A stretch of DNA of 64,000 nt from Ornithinimicrobium sufpigmenti. GTDB taxonomy: Bacteria > Actinomycetota > Actinomycetes > Actinomycetales > Dermatophilaceae. Location of the stretch: the NCBI RefSeq assembly GCF_004322775.1, contig NZ_CP036403.1:124001-188000 (forward strand). The letters run 5' to 3'. The notes below the pieces were generated by a model. It made no database searches and was not told the DNA's origin. It was given only the letters and a program-made list of their open reading frames with translations. Shown here piece after piece: positions 1-7,056 of the stretch. Position numbers and translations under genes: made by a program. Positions within the stretch are counted from its first letter, which is position 1, and the number at the start of each line of letters is the position of its first letter.

Positions 1-1175
1 GCGACTTCGTGGCCCGCGACCGCCGCCTGGCCCGCAAGTTCGGGGCCGCCGCCCGCCGAGGTGAGGTCCGCCGCCTCGTCTACCTCTCCGGTCTGCACCC
101 GGACGGCACGCTCTCCGCGCACCTGGCCTCCCGCGTGGAGGTCGGGCGGATCCTGCTCGGCAGCGGCGTGCCCAGCGCCGTCCTGCAGGCCGCCACCATC
201 ATCGGCGACGGTTCGGTGTCGTTCGCGATGCTGCGGCACCTGACCACCCGGCTGCCCGTCATGGTCGCCCCCCGCTGGCTGCGCAACCGGATCCAGCCGA
301 TCGCCATCGACGACGTCCTGCACTACCTCGTGCGGGCGGCCGAGCTGCCCCCCGAGATCAACCGGACCTTCGACATCGGCGGCCCCGACGTCCTCACCTA
401 CGAGCAGATGATGCAGGTCTTCGCGCAGGAGACCGGACAGCGCCGCCGGCTGATCGCGACCCTGCCGGTGCTGACCCCGCGCCTGGCCAGCCACTGGGTC
501 GGCCTGGTGACGCCCGTCGACGCAGGGGTCGCCAAGCCGCTCGTCGGCTCGCTGGTCCACGAGGTGGTCTGTCGCGAGGACGACATCCTCGCCCTGGTCG
601 GCCCGCCCCCCGGAGGCCGGACGGCATACCGGGACGCGGTGCGGGAGGCCATGAGCGAGGCGGCGCCGGACACCGCCCTGCGGCGGCTCGGCCAGACCGC
701 AGCTGCGGTGACGGCGACCTCCGTCCTCGGCGGCCTCGCGACCGCGCCCGACAACCGGTGGTACCGCCGTCTGGACAAGCCGGCGTGGCAGCCCCCGGCC
801 GCGGCCTTCCCCATCGTCTGGGCGACGCTGTATGCCGACATCGCCCTGGTCTCCGGGCTCACCCTCGACGATCTGGACCGGCGAGCGGCGGGCGAGGGCG
901 GGGACGCCCGGCGGGCGGACCGGAAACGGCGGGCCTACGAGCGCGCCCTCGGGATCAACCTGGCCCTCAACGCCTCCTGGAGCGCCAGCTTCTTCCGTGC
1001 CCGCCGGCCCGCCCTGGCCGCGGCGCACAGCGCGGCGCTCGCCGTCAGCGCCGCCGACCTGGCGCGTCGCGCCGGCCGGGTGCGGGACACCCGGGGCTGG
1101 GCTCTGGCCCCGTATGCCGCGTGGTGCGCCTTCGCGACCGTGCTCTCGGGCGAGCTGGCCCGGCGCAACCGCTGA
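1..1175 (+). CDS. SDR-family NAD(P)-binding / TspO-MBR fusion protein, 5' end outside window
   Basis: The reading frame is open to the left edge, so the N-terminus with the Rossmann glycine motif is missing; the GTG at 9 is probably internal. The first 200 or so visible residues match the C-terminal half of an atypical NmrA-like SDR (YLSGL strand, a DIGGPDVLTY segment). From about visible residue 245 the chain becomes a hydrophobic TspO/MBR domain (RWYRRLDKPAWQPP, then ALNASWS and further membrane helices). TspO proteins bind tetrapyrroles and often respond to light or oxygen. The gene converges on the CarH-like regulator with a 9-bp gap. Fusion is seen in the sequence; a light or tetrapyrrole role is inferred. 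Confidence 0.85.
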   Translation, partial: DFVARDRRLARKFGAAARRGEVRRLVYLSGLHPDGTLSAHLASRVEVGRILLGSGVPSAVLQAATIIGDGSVSFAMLRHLTTRLPVMVAPRWLRNRIQPIAIDDVLHYLVRAAELPPEINRTFDIGGPDVLTYEQMMQVFAQETGQRRRLIATLPVLTPRLASHWVGLVTPVDAGVAKPLVGSLVHEVVCREDDILALVGPPPGGRTAYRDAVREAMSEAAPDTALRRLGQTAAAVTATSVLGGLATAPDNRWYRRLDKPAWQPPAAAFPIVWATLYADIALVSGLTLDDLDRRAAGEGGDARRADRKRRAYERALGINLALNASWSASFFRARRPALAAAHSAALAVSAADLARRAGRVRDTRGWALAPYAAWCAFATVLSGELARRNR

Positions 1176-1184
1176 CGCGGGGGC

Positions 1185-2147
1185 TCAGGCCTGGCGGCGC
1201 CGGTCTGCGAGGCTCCGGGCCACGTCGACGGGGTCGCCCTCCAGGAGCGTGGCACCGAGGCGGTCCGCGACCTCCCGGGTGGCGCCGGCGCCGGCGACGA
1301 TGACCTGTGCCCTGGCCAGCGCGGTGGTTGCCGCCTCGGGGAGCTCGGCCAGGTGGTCGGCCGCCTCCTCCAACGGCTGCGCACGCACGGCGGACAGCAC
1401 CACGAGGTCGGGCTCGAGCGTCTGCACGGCGGAGCCGAGCGTGGACAGCGGGGTGTCGGCGCCGAGGTAGCGGACCCGCCAGCCGGCCCGGCCGAGGACC
1501 ACGCCGAAGGCGAGCAGGCCGAGGTCGTGGCGCTCGCCCGAGGGGCAGGCCAGGACGGCCAGCGGGCCGGTCCCGGCGTCCCAGGCCAGGCTGAGGCTGG
1601 ACAACCGGGTGCGGATGAGGTTGCTGGCGAAGTGCTCCTGGGCGACGGTGAACCTCCCGGCCGCCCACCGGTCACCGGTCTCGTGCAGCACCGGCATGAC
1701 GATCTTCGCGATCGCGTCCTCCACCCCGAGGTGCTCCAGGGCGACATCCAGGATCGCCTGCGCGGCCGTGCCGTCGAACTCGCCGATCGCCTGCAGCAGC
1801 CGCTCACGGAGCCGGGAGACACCCCCGTCGTCGTCCGACCCGGCCTGGCCATCCTGGTCCGTCGCTGCGCCGTCGGTGCTGACGAGGTCGTCGAGCTCGG
1901 GCGGAAGCCTGCGCGAGGCCTGCAGCGCGGTCGCCGCTGCCTGCGCGGCGGGCATCCCCTCCTCCCGCAGCCGGGCGGTCTCCCGGACCCGCCACTCGTC
2001 CTGCGGCCCGTACATGCGGTACCCCCCCGCCGATCGGCTGGGGGTGAGCAGGCCGTAGCGCCGCTCCCAGACGCGCAGCACGTGCACGCTCACCCCCGTG
2101 CGGGCGGCGAGCTCTCCGATGCGCATCGTCGGTGGGGGCGTGGCCAT
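1185..2147 (-). CDS. CarH/LitR-type MerR regulator with adenosylcobalamin-binding photoreceptor domain
   Basis: This is a 320-residue protein. Residues 8-75 form a MerR winged helix (RIGELAARTGVSVHVLRVWE). After an acidic linker, residues 110-320 form a B12-binding unit. It has the CarH photoreceptor signature W161, E171 and H172 (W-x9-E-H) and the lower ligand H207 in GERHDLG. These are offset by exactly 30 from Thermus CarH W131/E141/H142/H177. CarH and LitR tetramers hold adenosylcobalamin and repress in the dark; light photolyses the cofactor and releases DNA. The position matching CarH H132 is A162. The start follows a TAGGGT -10 box by 6 bp, which fits leaderless translation. Autoregulation is likely given the upstream repeats. 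Confidence 0.93.
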   Translation of the reverse strand: MATPPPTMRIGELAARTGVSVHVLRVWERRYGLLTPSRSAGGYRMYGPQDEWRVRETARLREEGMPAAQAAATALQASRRLPPELDDLVSTDGAATDQDGQAGSDDDGGVSRLRERLLQAIGEFDGTAAQAILDVALEHLGVEDAIAKIVMPVLHETGDRWAAGRFTVAQEHFASNLIRTRLSSLSLAWDAGTGPLAVLACPSGERHDLGLLAFGVVLGRAGWRVRYLGADTPLSTLGSAVQTLEPDLVVLSAVRAQPLEEAADHLAELPEAATTALARAQVIVAGAGATREVADRLGATLLEGDPVDVARSLADRRRQA

Positions 2148-2153
2148 GCCGTC

Positions 2154-2159
2154 ACCCTA
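2154..2159 (-). promoter_or_regulatory. -10 box (TAGGGT) of the CarH/LitR gene
   Basis: TAGGGT on the minus strand ends 6 bp before the ATG, so the transcript probably starts at or next to the start codon. A TGTCCA hexamer at 2177-2182 sits 17 bp upstream as a -35 candidate. Confidence 0.6.
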
Positions 2160-2164
2160 CAACC

Positions 2165-2208
2165 TTGAACAAGCCGTGGACAGAACACTAGACAAACCCT
2201 AGACAGTT
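2165..2208. promoter_or_regulatory. Four phased ACA repeats, candidate CarH/LitR operator
   Basis: Four similar units carry ACA at 2169, 2180, 2192 and 2203, spaced 11, 12 and 11 bp. The last two read CTAGACAAACC and CTAGACAGTTA. They overlap the -35 and spacer region of the leftward regulator promoter and lie upstream of the rightward DUF4397 gene. Tandem 11-bp repeats are the known operator layout of Thermus CarH, whose tetramer places DNA-binding domains side by side. Binding by the neighbouring protein is inferred. Confidence 0.6.
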
Positions 2209-2291
2209 ATGTCATGCTCCATCTCAGCGCCGGACACCGCCGGACTGATCCACCCTCACTTCGCACACCGCAGTAGCACCGAGGAGAAACC

Positions 2292-3092
2292 ATGAAGCGC
2301 ACCGCAGTTGCCCTCACCGGCGGGCTGGCCCTCGCCGTCACCGTCGCCGGCCCCGCGCTGGCCGACAACCACGAGTCGTCCGTCTCGGTCCTGCACGGGG
2401 TGCCGGGCCTGACCGTGGACGTCTACGTCAACGGCGAGGAAGCGATCCCGGACTTCGCGCCCGGCACGCTGACCGACCCGATGACCATGGCCGCCGGCAC
2501 CTACGACATCGCCGTCTACCCCGACGGGGCGGACCCGGAGGCCGACGAGCCGGCCATCTCCGCCGAGGGCCTGGAGGTCCCCGGCGGCGCCAACCTCACC
2601 CTCGTCGCCCACCTGGCCGCGGACGGCACCCCCACCCTCTCGGCCTTCGCCAACGACACCAGCCAGCTGGAGGCGGGCGAGGCCCGGCTCACGGTCCGGC
2701 ACGCCGCGGCGGCCCCGGCGGTCGACGTGCGGGCAGGCGGTGAGGCGGTCATCCAGGCCCTGGAGAACCCGAACGAGGAGGTCCTGGACCTGTCGGCGGG
2801 CACCGTCTCGGCCGACGTGGTCGCGGCCGGCACCGACACCGTCGTGCTCGGCCCCGCCGACCTGACGCTGACCGAGGGCACCAACACCATCGTCTACGCC
2901 TGGGGCTCGCTCGACGAGGACACCCTGGACCTCGCGGTCCAGACCGTCGACGGGCTGCACGGCGACCCGGGCGGGGTCCCCAGCGGCGAGGCCGGCCTGA
3001 TGGGCACCAGCACTGCCGCCCTGTGGGTGCTTGCCGCGGCCGGTGCCGGAGGCGTCGCGCTGGCCGGCCGCCGGCTCGCGACGAACCGCTGA
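2292..3092 (+). CDS. DUF4397-domain secreted surface protein
   Basis: The protein has 266 residues. A Sec signal peptide ends near ALADN (residue 25), followed by two beta-rich DUF4397-type repeats (VSVLHGVPGLTVDVYVNGE and a second copy from about residue 135, ARLTVRHAAAAPAVDVRA). A Gly-rich stretch, a hydrophobic helix and a short Arg-containing tail (about residues 238-266) follow, which resembles a cell-wall sorting tail without LPXTG. GAGGAGAAACC is a clear ribosome binding site. The next gene is a class F sortase, a pairing common in actinobacteria, so attachment by that sortase is plausible. Divergence from the CarH-like gene across the repeat array suggests possible light control. Confidence 0.85.
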   Translation: MKRTAVALTGGLALAVTVAGPALADNHESSVSVLHGVPGLTVDVYVNGEEAIPDFAPGTLTDPMTMAAGTYDIAVYPDGADPEADEPAISAEGLEVPGGANLTLVAHLAADGTPTLSAFANDTSQLEAGEARLTVRHAAAAPAVDVRAGGEAVIQALENPNEEVLDLSAGTVSADVVAAGTDTVVLGPADLTLTEGTNTIVYAWGSLDEDTLDLAVQTVDGLHGDPGGVPSGEAGLMGTSTAALWVLAAAGAGGVALAGRRLATNR

Positions 3093-3108
3093 CGAGAGGA
3101 CCGAAGAC

Positions 3109-3164
3109 GCAGTCACGACAGCAGTCACGACAATCGTCACAGTGGTGACGGCAGTGGTGACGGC
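3109..3164. repeat. Two adjacent pairs of 12-bp tandem repeats
   Basis: GCAGTCACGACA occurs twice (3109-3132), then ATCGTCAC, then AGTGGTGACGGC twice (3141-3164). The GTCAC and GTGAC cores are complementary, so the tract can also fold. It lies between the DUF4397 stop and the sortase gene. Function unknown. Confidence 0.8.
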
Positions 3165-3185
3165 AGCATGATGACGTCACCTGGC

Positions 3186-3217
3186 GGCCGCCGAGGGGAG
3201 CTCTCCCCTCGGCGGCC
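3186..3217 (+). terminator. 14-bp GC hairpin between DUF4397 and sortase genes
   Basis: Arms GGCCGCCGAGGGGA and TCCCCTCGGCGGCC pair perfectly around a GCTC loop. No U tract follows, which is common for actinobacterial terminators. It could end the DUF4397 transcript or act as an attenuator; the sortase ribosome binding site lies just downstream. Confidence 0.6.
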
Positions 3218-3239
3218 CCGGTGCTGAAGGAGGTCGGAG

Positions 3240-4037
3240 ATGGACGGACGGACGCCGGTGCGCCGCCGGGTGTGGTGGGCGGTGCTCGCCGGTGGGTGCG
3301 CGCTGCTCGTGGCCGCGGCCGTGCTGGCCCTCACCGCCCGGGTCCCGGCCGACTTCAGCGCGAGCGCTGCTGTGGCGGATGGTGCCGCCGTGACGACCTC
3401 TGCTCCGCTCGGCGACGGCACCGCGAGGCCAGCCGAATCGGGAGACGGCACGGGTCGGGACAGCACGGGTGGGGAAGAGCCGGAGCAGGGTCTGGCCGCC
3501 ACGTCGGAGGGCACCCGCACGGTGCCGCTCGTGCCGGCAGAGGCACGGCGCCCCGCTACGCCCCCAGAGCTTCCGGCGCCCTCACCGCCCGTCGGCCTGC
3601 AGATCCCGGCCGTGGACATCGCCGTGGACGTGGTCCCGGTGGGTGTCGACGACGACGGCCAGATGGAGATCCCGGAGAGCGGGTTCGACGTCGGCTGGTA
3701 CCGCTACGGTGCTGCCCCCGGCCAGGACGAAGGCTCCGCGGTGCTGGCCAGCCACGTGGACACCCTCGCCGAGGGCAAGGGGGTGCTGGCTCGGCTCACG
3801 GACCTCCGGGCCGGTGACCTCGTCTCGGTGACCCTGGAGGACGGGAGCGTCCTGGACTACCGGGTGACCGGCCGGCGCACCGTGCCCAAGGCCGAGCTCG
3901 ACGTCGGGACGCTCTTCGACCGGTCCGGGCCCGAGCAGCTGCGCCTGGTGACCTGCGGCGGACCCTGGCAGCCGCAGCGGTCAAGCTACCGCGACAACGT
4001 CATCGTCACGGCCGAGCCGGTCCCCGCGGAGTCGTGA
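3240..4037 (+). CDS. Class F sortase
   Basis: The protein has 265 residues: an N-terminal membrane anchor (about residues 11-35), a Thr/Gly/Pro-rich extracellular linker to about residue 115, then the sortase barrel. The catalytic triad is visible as His in ASHVDT, Cys in LVTCGG and Arg in SYRDN. Sortases cut a sorting signal and join the protein to the cell wall at the outer membrane face. The start has a near-consensus AAGGAGG site 7 bp upstream. The likely partner is the preceding DUF4397 protein. The next gene begins inside the stop codon (GTGA). Confidence 0.92.
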   Translation: MDGRTPVRRRVWWAVLAGGCALLVAAAVLALTARVPADFSASAAVADGAAVTTSAPLGDGTARPAESGDGTGRDSTGGEEPEQGLAATSEGTRTVPLVPAEARRPATPPELPAPSPPVGLQIPAVDIAVDVVPVGVDDDGQMEIPESGFDVGWYRYGAAPGQDEGSAVLASHVDTLAEGKGVLARLTDLRAGDLVSVTLEDGSVLDYRVTGRRTVPKAELDVGTLFDRSGPEQLRLVTCGGPWQPQRSSYRDNVIVTAEPVPAES

Positions 4038-4825
4038 CCCGGCCGCATGAGCCGGCGGGCCACGCGAGGGGCGGCGGCACGGCATACCGTGAGGAGGTGG
4101 ACGGACGCGGGCTGCGGTGGGACGAGCTGCGCCACTTCCTGCATGCGGCCCTCGTGCGCAAGGTGCCGCGCGACAACCGCGACACCCCGCGGGTGCTGCG
4201 CCGGCGGCGCCTCGTCTGCGCCCTGACCCTGGTCGTGGGCGCGGTCATCCTCGGCATCGGGCTCAACGTCCCCCCGGGGGAGCCCCTCTTCCTGCTGCTC
4301 ACCGGGCTGCTCGCGCTGGTGTGGGCGGCGGGCGCGGCGCTGGCGGGGAGGATGCACCTGGGGCGGGCCTGGACGCGGGACGGGCGCCTGGCCAGGCCGC
4401 TCGTGCAGTCGCTGGCGCTGGGCCTGCTCGCCGTCGGGATCTTCTGCGCCGGCGCCGTCCTGGTGGCCCAGGTGCCGATGCTCCGTGACCCGGTGGACGC
4501 CGTGCTCGACCACGCCCGCTACGCCTCCCTGCCGGTCATCGTCCTCATCACGCTGGTCAACGGGCTGGCGGAGGAGCTGTTCTTCCGCGGGGCGCTCTAC
4601 GCGGCGGTCACCCGACGACCGGTCCTGGTCACGACCGTCCTGTACGCCCTGGTCACTGCCGCCTCGGGCAACCTGATGCTCGTCTTCGCCGCCGTCGTGC
4701 TCGGGGTGCTCGTCGGGGCGCAGCGCCGGGTGACCGGCGGTGTGCTCGGCCCGATGGTCACCCACGTGACCTGGTCGCTGTCGATGCTCCTGCTGCTCCC
4801 GCCGTTGCTGACCGCGGTGGGCTAG
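4034..4825 (+). CDS. CPBP-family intramembrane glutamic protease
   Basis: The protein has up to 263 residues with about six to seven membrane helices. The CPBP motif EExxxR is present as AEELFFRGAL, followed by a late H in VTHVTWS, the residues that form the Abi/CaaX-protease active site. Family members cleave prenylated or membrane substrates; the substrate here is unknown. The GTG at 4034 overlaps the sortase stop by 4 bp. An in-frame GTG at 4097 with a nearby GAGGAG is an alternative that would remove 21 polar residues. Confidence 0.85.
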   Translation: MTRPHEPAGHARGGGTAYREEVDGRGLRWDELRHFLHAALVRKVPRDNRDTPRVLRRRRLVCALTLVVGAVILGIGLNVPPGEPLFLLLTGLLALVWAAGAALAGRMHLGRAWTRDGRLARPLVQSLALGLLAVGIFCAGAVLVAQVPMLRDPVDAVLDHARYASLPVIVLITLVNGLAEELFFRGALYAAVTRRPVLVTTVLYALVTAASGNLMLVFAAVVLGVLVGAQRRVTGGVLGPMVTHVTWSLSMLLLLPPLLTAVG

Positions 4826-4848
4826 CTGTCGGATGCGCCTCGGACGCG

Positions 4849-6108
4849 TCAGACCCCGGTCGGGGTCTTGGCCCCGATGCGGGTCAGCCAGCCGTCCGCC
4901 GCGCGCCGTCCGCTGACCATGGCGCCCTGCACGGACGCGGTGTCGACGTGGTCGCCGGCCAGGATCAGCCCCGTCTCCACCTCGAGGGCGGAGCGGTTGG
5001 TGAACGGGGCCGGCTGCTCGGGCTGGGCGTAGGGGATGTCGTGTCGGCGCACCAGCTCCCAGCGGGAGGTGTCGGTGGCGTAGATCTGGCTCAGGTGGGT
5101 CAGCACGTCGGCGTCGGGCACCGGGTCCTGCCCGGGCCGCAGCAGCGAGGAGGCCTGCACGAGGTGCCGCCCGACGGGCGCATAGCTGGGGGCGACGTTG
5201 GAGATCACCGCCGTGGTCACCACGGGCCCCACCTCGCGGTCGCACTGGTCCAGCACGATCGCCTTCAGGTCGGTGGGGGGTTCGTCCATCGCGTACCAGT
5301 GGGTGGTCACGCCCTTGCCGGCCGGCGCGGGCCGGCCGGTGAGCCGCTCGGCCGTCACGGGGTCGGTGGCGACGACCACCAGCCCGGCCTCGATCGTCTC
5401 CCCGCCCGCCGTGCGCACGCGGCCGCCGCTGGCCTCCACGACGGGGGTGTTCAGCTCGACCGGGGTCTGCAGTGCCGCCGCAAGCTGCTCGGGCAGCTGC
5501 TGCATCCCCTGGGCCGGCAGTGACGGGGTCCCTTTGAGGAACTTGCGGGCGAGCAGGAGGGAGAAGGCGTTGGAGGTGCGTCCCTCGTCCTCCAGCAGCA
5601 CCCCGGTGAGGAAGCTGGTGACCACCTTGCGCAGCGGGCCGCTCAGGCCGGCCTGGTCGAGGGCCTCGCGGGTCGTCATGTCACCCTCACCGGTGACGAT
5701 GTACTCCTCGCGCATGCCGGGGGCGTACCAGCGCGCCAGGGCCGCCAGGCTCGCCGGGTGCAGCTTGCCGGAGGCGAAGGTCTGGCGGATCAGCTGGGGC
5801 TCGCGGCGCACGTCAGCCAGGATGACCAGGTCGCCGTGGCGCGGGCTGCGGCAGGCGACCGCGTTGGTGAACGGCTGCAGGTCCAGGGCGTCCACGTCCA
5901 CGATCGCCCGGATCATCGGGTAGGCGGGGTTGAGCACCTGGAACCCCCAGTCGACCAGGAAGCCGTCGACCTGGTCGGTGCGCACCCGGCCTCCGACGGC
6001 GTCGGAGGCCTCCAGCACACGGACCGGTACGCCCGCCTCCTGCAGGGTCAGGGCACAGGTGAGGCCGGCCATACCGGCTCCGACGACGACGACTTCGGCT
6101 CCAGGCAT
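4849..6108 (-). CDS. FAD-dependent oxidoreductase, amine oxidase / phytoene desaturase-like
   Basis: The protein has 419 residues. The N-terminus carries the dinucleotide-binding motif VVVGAGMAGLTCA, then the LEASDAVGGRVRT segment typical of flavin amine oxidases and carotenoid desaturases. The C-terminal GLILAGDHVDTASVQGAMVSG matches the FAD-closing motif. No signal peptide or membrane helix is seen. The substrate cannot be read from sequence; related enzymes act on carotenoid or porphyrinogen-like molecules. It lies 56 bp downstream of the LuxR regulator on the same strand, so co-transcription is likely, and about 2.7 kb from the CarH-like photoreceptor. Confidence 0.85.
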   Translation of the reverse strand: MPGAEVVVVGAGMAGLTCALTLQEAGVPVRVLEASDAVGGRVRTDQVDGFLVDWGFQVLNPAYPMIRAIVDVDALDLQPFTNAVACRSPRHGDLVILADVRREPQLIRQTFASGKLHPASLAALARWYAPGMREEYIVTGEGDMTTREALDQAGLSGPLRKVVTSFLTGVLLEDEGRTSNAFSLLLARKFLKGTPSLPAQGMQQLPEQLAAALQTPVELNTPVVEASGGRVRTAGGETIEAGLVVVATDPVTAERLTGRPAPAGKGVTTHWYAMDEPPTDLKAIVLDQCDREVGPVVTTAVISNVAPSYAPVGRHLVQASSLLRPGQDPVPDADVLTHLSQIYATDTSRWELVRRHDIPYAQPEQPAPFTNRSALEVETGLILAGDHVDTASVQGAMVSGRRAADGWLTRIGAKTPTGV

Positions 6109-6164
6109 GGGGGACAGCCTAGGCGGCGCTCGGTGTTCCGTCCTGTCGGCCCCCGCAGGGGCGG

Positions 6165-6806
6165 TCAGCGCAGCTCGCGGGTGTGGTCCGGGAGCATCCC
6201 GTGCTCCATGCCCCAGCGCACGGCCTGGCTGCGGCGGGTCACCCCGATCTTGCGGTAGGCCGTGCGGATGTAGGACTTCACCGTGTTGATCGACAGGTAG
6301 GCCCGAGCGGCGATGCCCTCGTTGGTCATGCCCTGGGTGATCAGCGCCAGGATCTCCGCCTCGCGCGCGGACAGGCCGTGCTCCTTGCCGGGCCAGGTGC
6401 CGTAGGGCGTCTCGCCGCTGGGCTCGGGCCGAGGGGTGAGGGTGACCACCTCCCCGGCGGCGATCCGCTCGATCGCCGCCACCAGCTCCTCCGCGCCGGT
6501 GGACTTGTCCACGTAGCCGGCGCAGCCCCGCTCCAGGGCCTGTCGCACCAGCTCGGGCTGGGCGTTCCAGGAGTAGACGACGACCCGCCCGTTGGTGGGG
6601 TTCTCGACGATCCTGCTGATGTCCTCGGAGTCGGCCTGGCTCTGGGCGAAGGTGTCGTAGAGCGTGACGTCCACCGGGGTGACCGTGGCGGTGTCCACGT
6701 TGAGCTCGACCACCTGCACCCGGTCGGCGAAGGGGGCCAGCATGGCCTCCAGGCCGTGCACGACCACGTCATAGTCATCGCGGAGGGCAACGGTCACGGG
6801 ACTCAC
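6165..6806 (-). CDS. LuxR-type (NarL) response regulator, no adjacent kinase
   Basis: The protein has 213 residues from a GTG at 6806. Residues 1-120 form a receiver domain with the acidic pair in ALRDDYD, a candidate phosphoacceptor D51 (VTLYD) and K101 (GYVDK). Residues 145-210 form a LuxR helix-turn-helix (LSAREAEILALITQGMTNEGIA). The GTG is preferred over an upstream in-frame ATG at 6917 because the receiver starts at VSPVTVALRD and a TAGGAT -10 box lies 7 bp before it. The longer frame would translate an 11-bp repeat array. No histidine kinase is nearby. It probably heads an operon with the FAD oxidoreductase. Confidence 0.9.
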   Translation of the reverse strand: MSPVTVALRDDYDVVVHGLEAMLAPFADRVQVVELNVDTATVTPVDVTLYDTFAQSQADSEDISRIVENPTNGRVVVYSWNAQPELVRQALERGCAGYVDKSTGAEELVAAIERIAAGEVVTLTPRPEPSGETPYGTWPGKEHGLSAREAEILALITQGMTNEGIAARAYLSINTVKSYIRTAYRKIGVTRRSQAVRWGMEHGMLPDHTRELR

Positions 6807-6813
6807 ACCGGGG

Positions 6814-6819
6814 ATCCTA
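6814..6819 (-). promoter_or_regulatory. -10 box (TAGGAT) of the LuxR gene
   Basis: TAGGAT on the minus strand lies 7 bp before the GTG, which fits a leaderless transcript. The five 11-bp repeats start 24 bp further upstream, where an activator would bind. Confidence 0.5.
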
Positions 6820-6842
6820 GCCCGCAGCCGTGCGGGGCCACC

Positions 6843-6897
6843 CGAAAGCAGACCGAAAGAAGACCCGCAGCAGACCGGCAGCAGACCGGCAGCAGAC
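6843..6897. repeat. Five tandem 11-bp repeats upstream of the LuxR regulator
   Basis: The plus strand reads cgaaagcagac, cgaaagaagac, ccgcagcagac, cggcagcagac, cggcagcagac without gaps (6843-6897). The AGAC ending is invariant. The 11-bp period is close to one helical turn, so all units face the same side of the DNA. Placement from about -37 to -91 of the predicted LuxR start suggests a regulatory array. The core resembles the AGACA units upstream of the CarH-like gene. Confidence 0.85.
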
Positions 6898-7056
6898 GTG
6901 GTGCTGCATCGCCGCACGTCACGCTTCAGGTGGACCCGGATGGGGTCCCGACCGACACTGAACGTCGACCCGGGTGCATCCCGGGGACCGGTGCTCCTGT
7001 CCTACCCGCTGCAGGGGCACCATGGTTGTCCGGGCCGATCACAGGAGGGGAGCGTC

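Noticed and set aside
3109..3164. Tandem repeats considered as an origin or iteron array
   Set aside because: Only two copies of each unit, no AT-rich region and no replication gene nearby.
6807..6917. N-terminal extension of the LuxR regulator to an ATG at 6917
   Set aside because: It would translate the 11-bp repeat array and lacks a ribosome binding site; a -10 box lies before the GTG at 6806.
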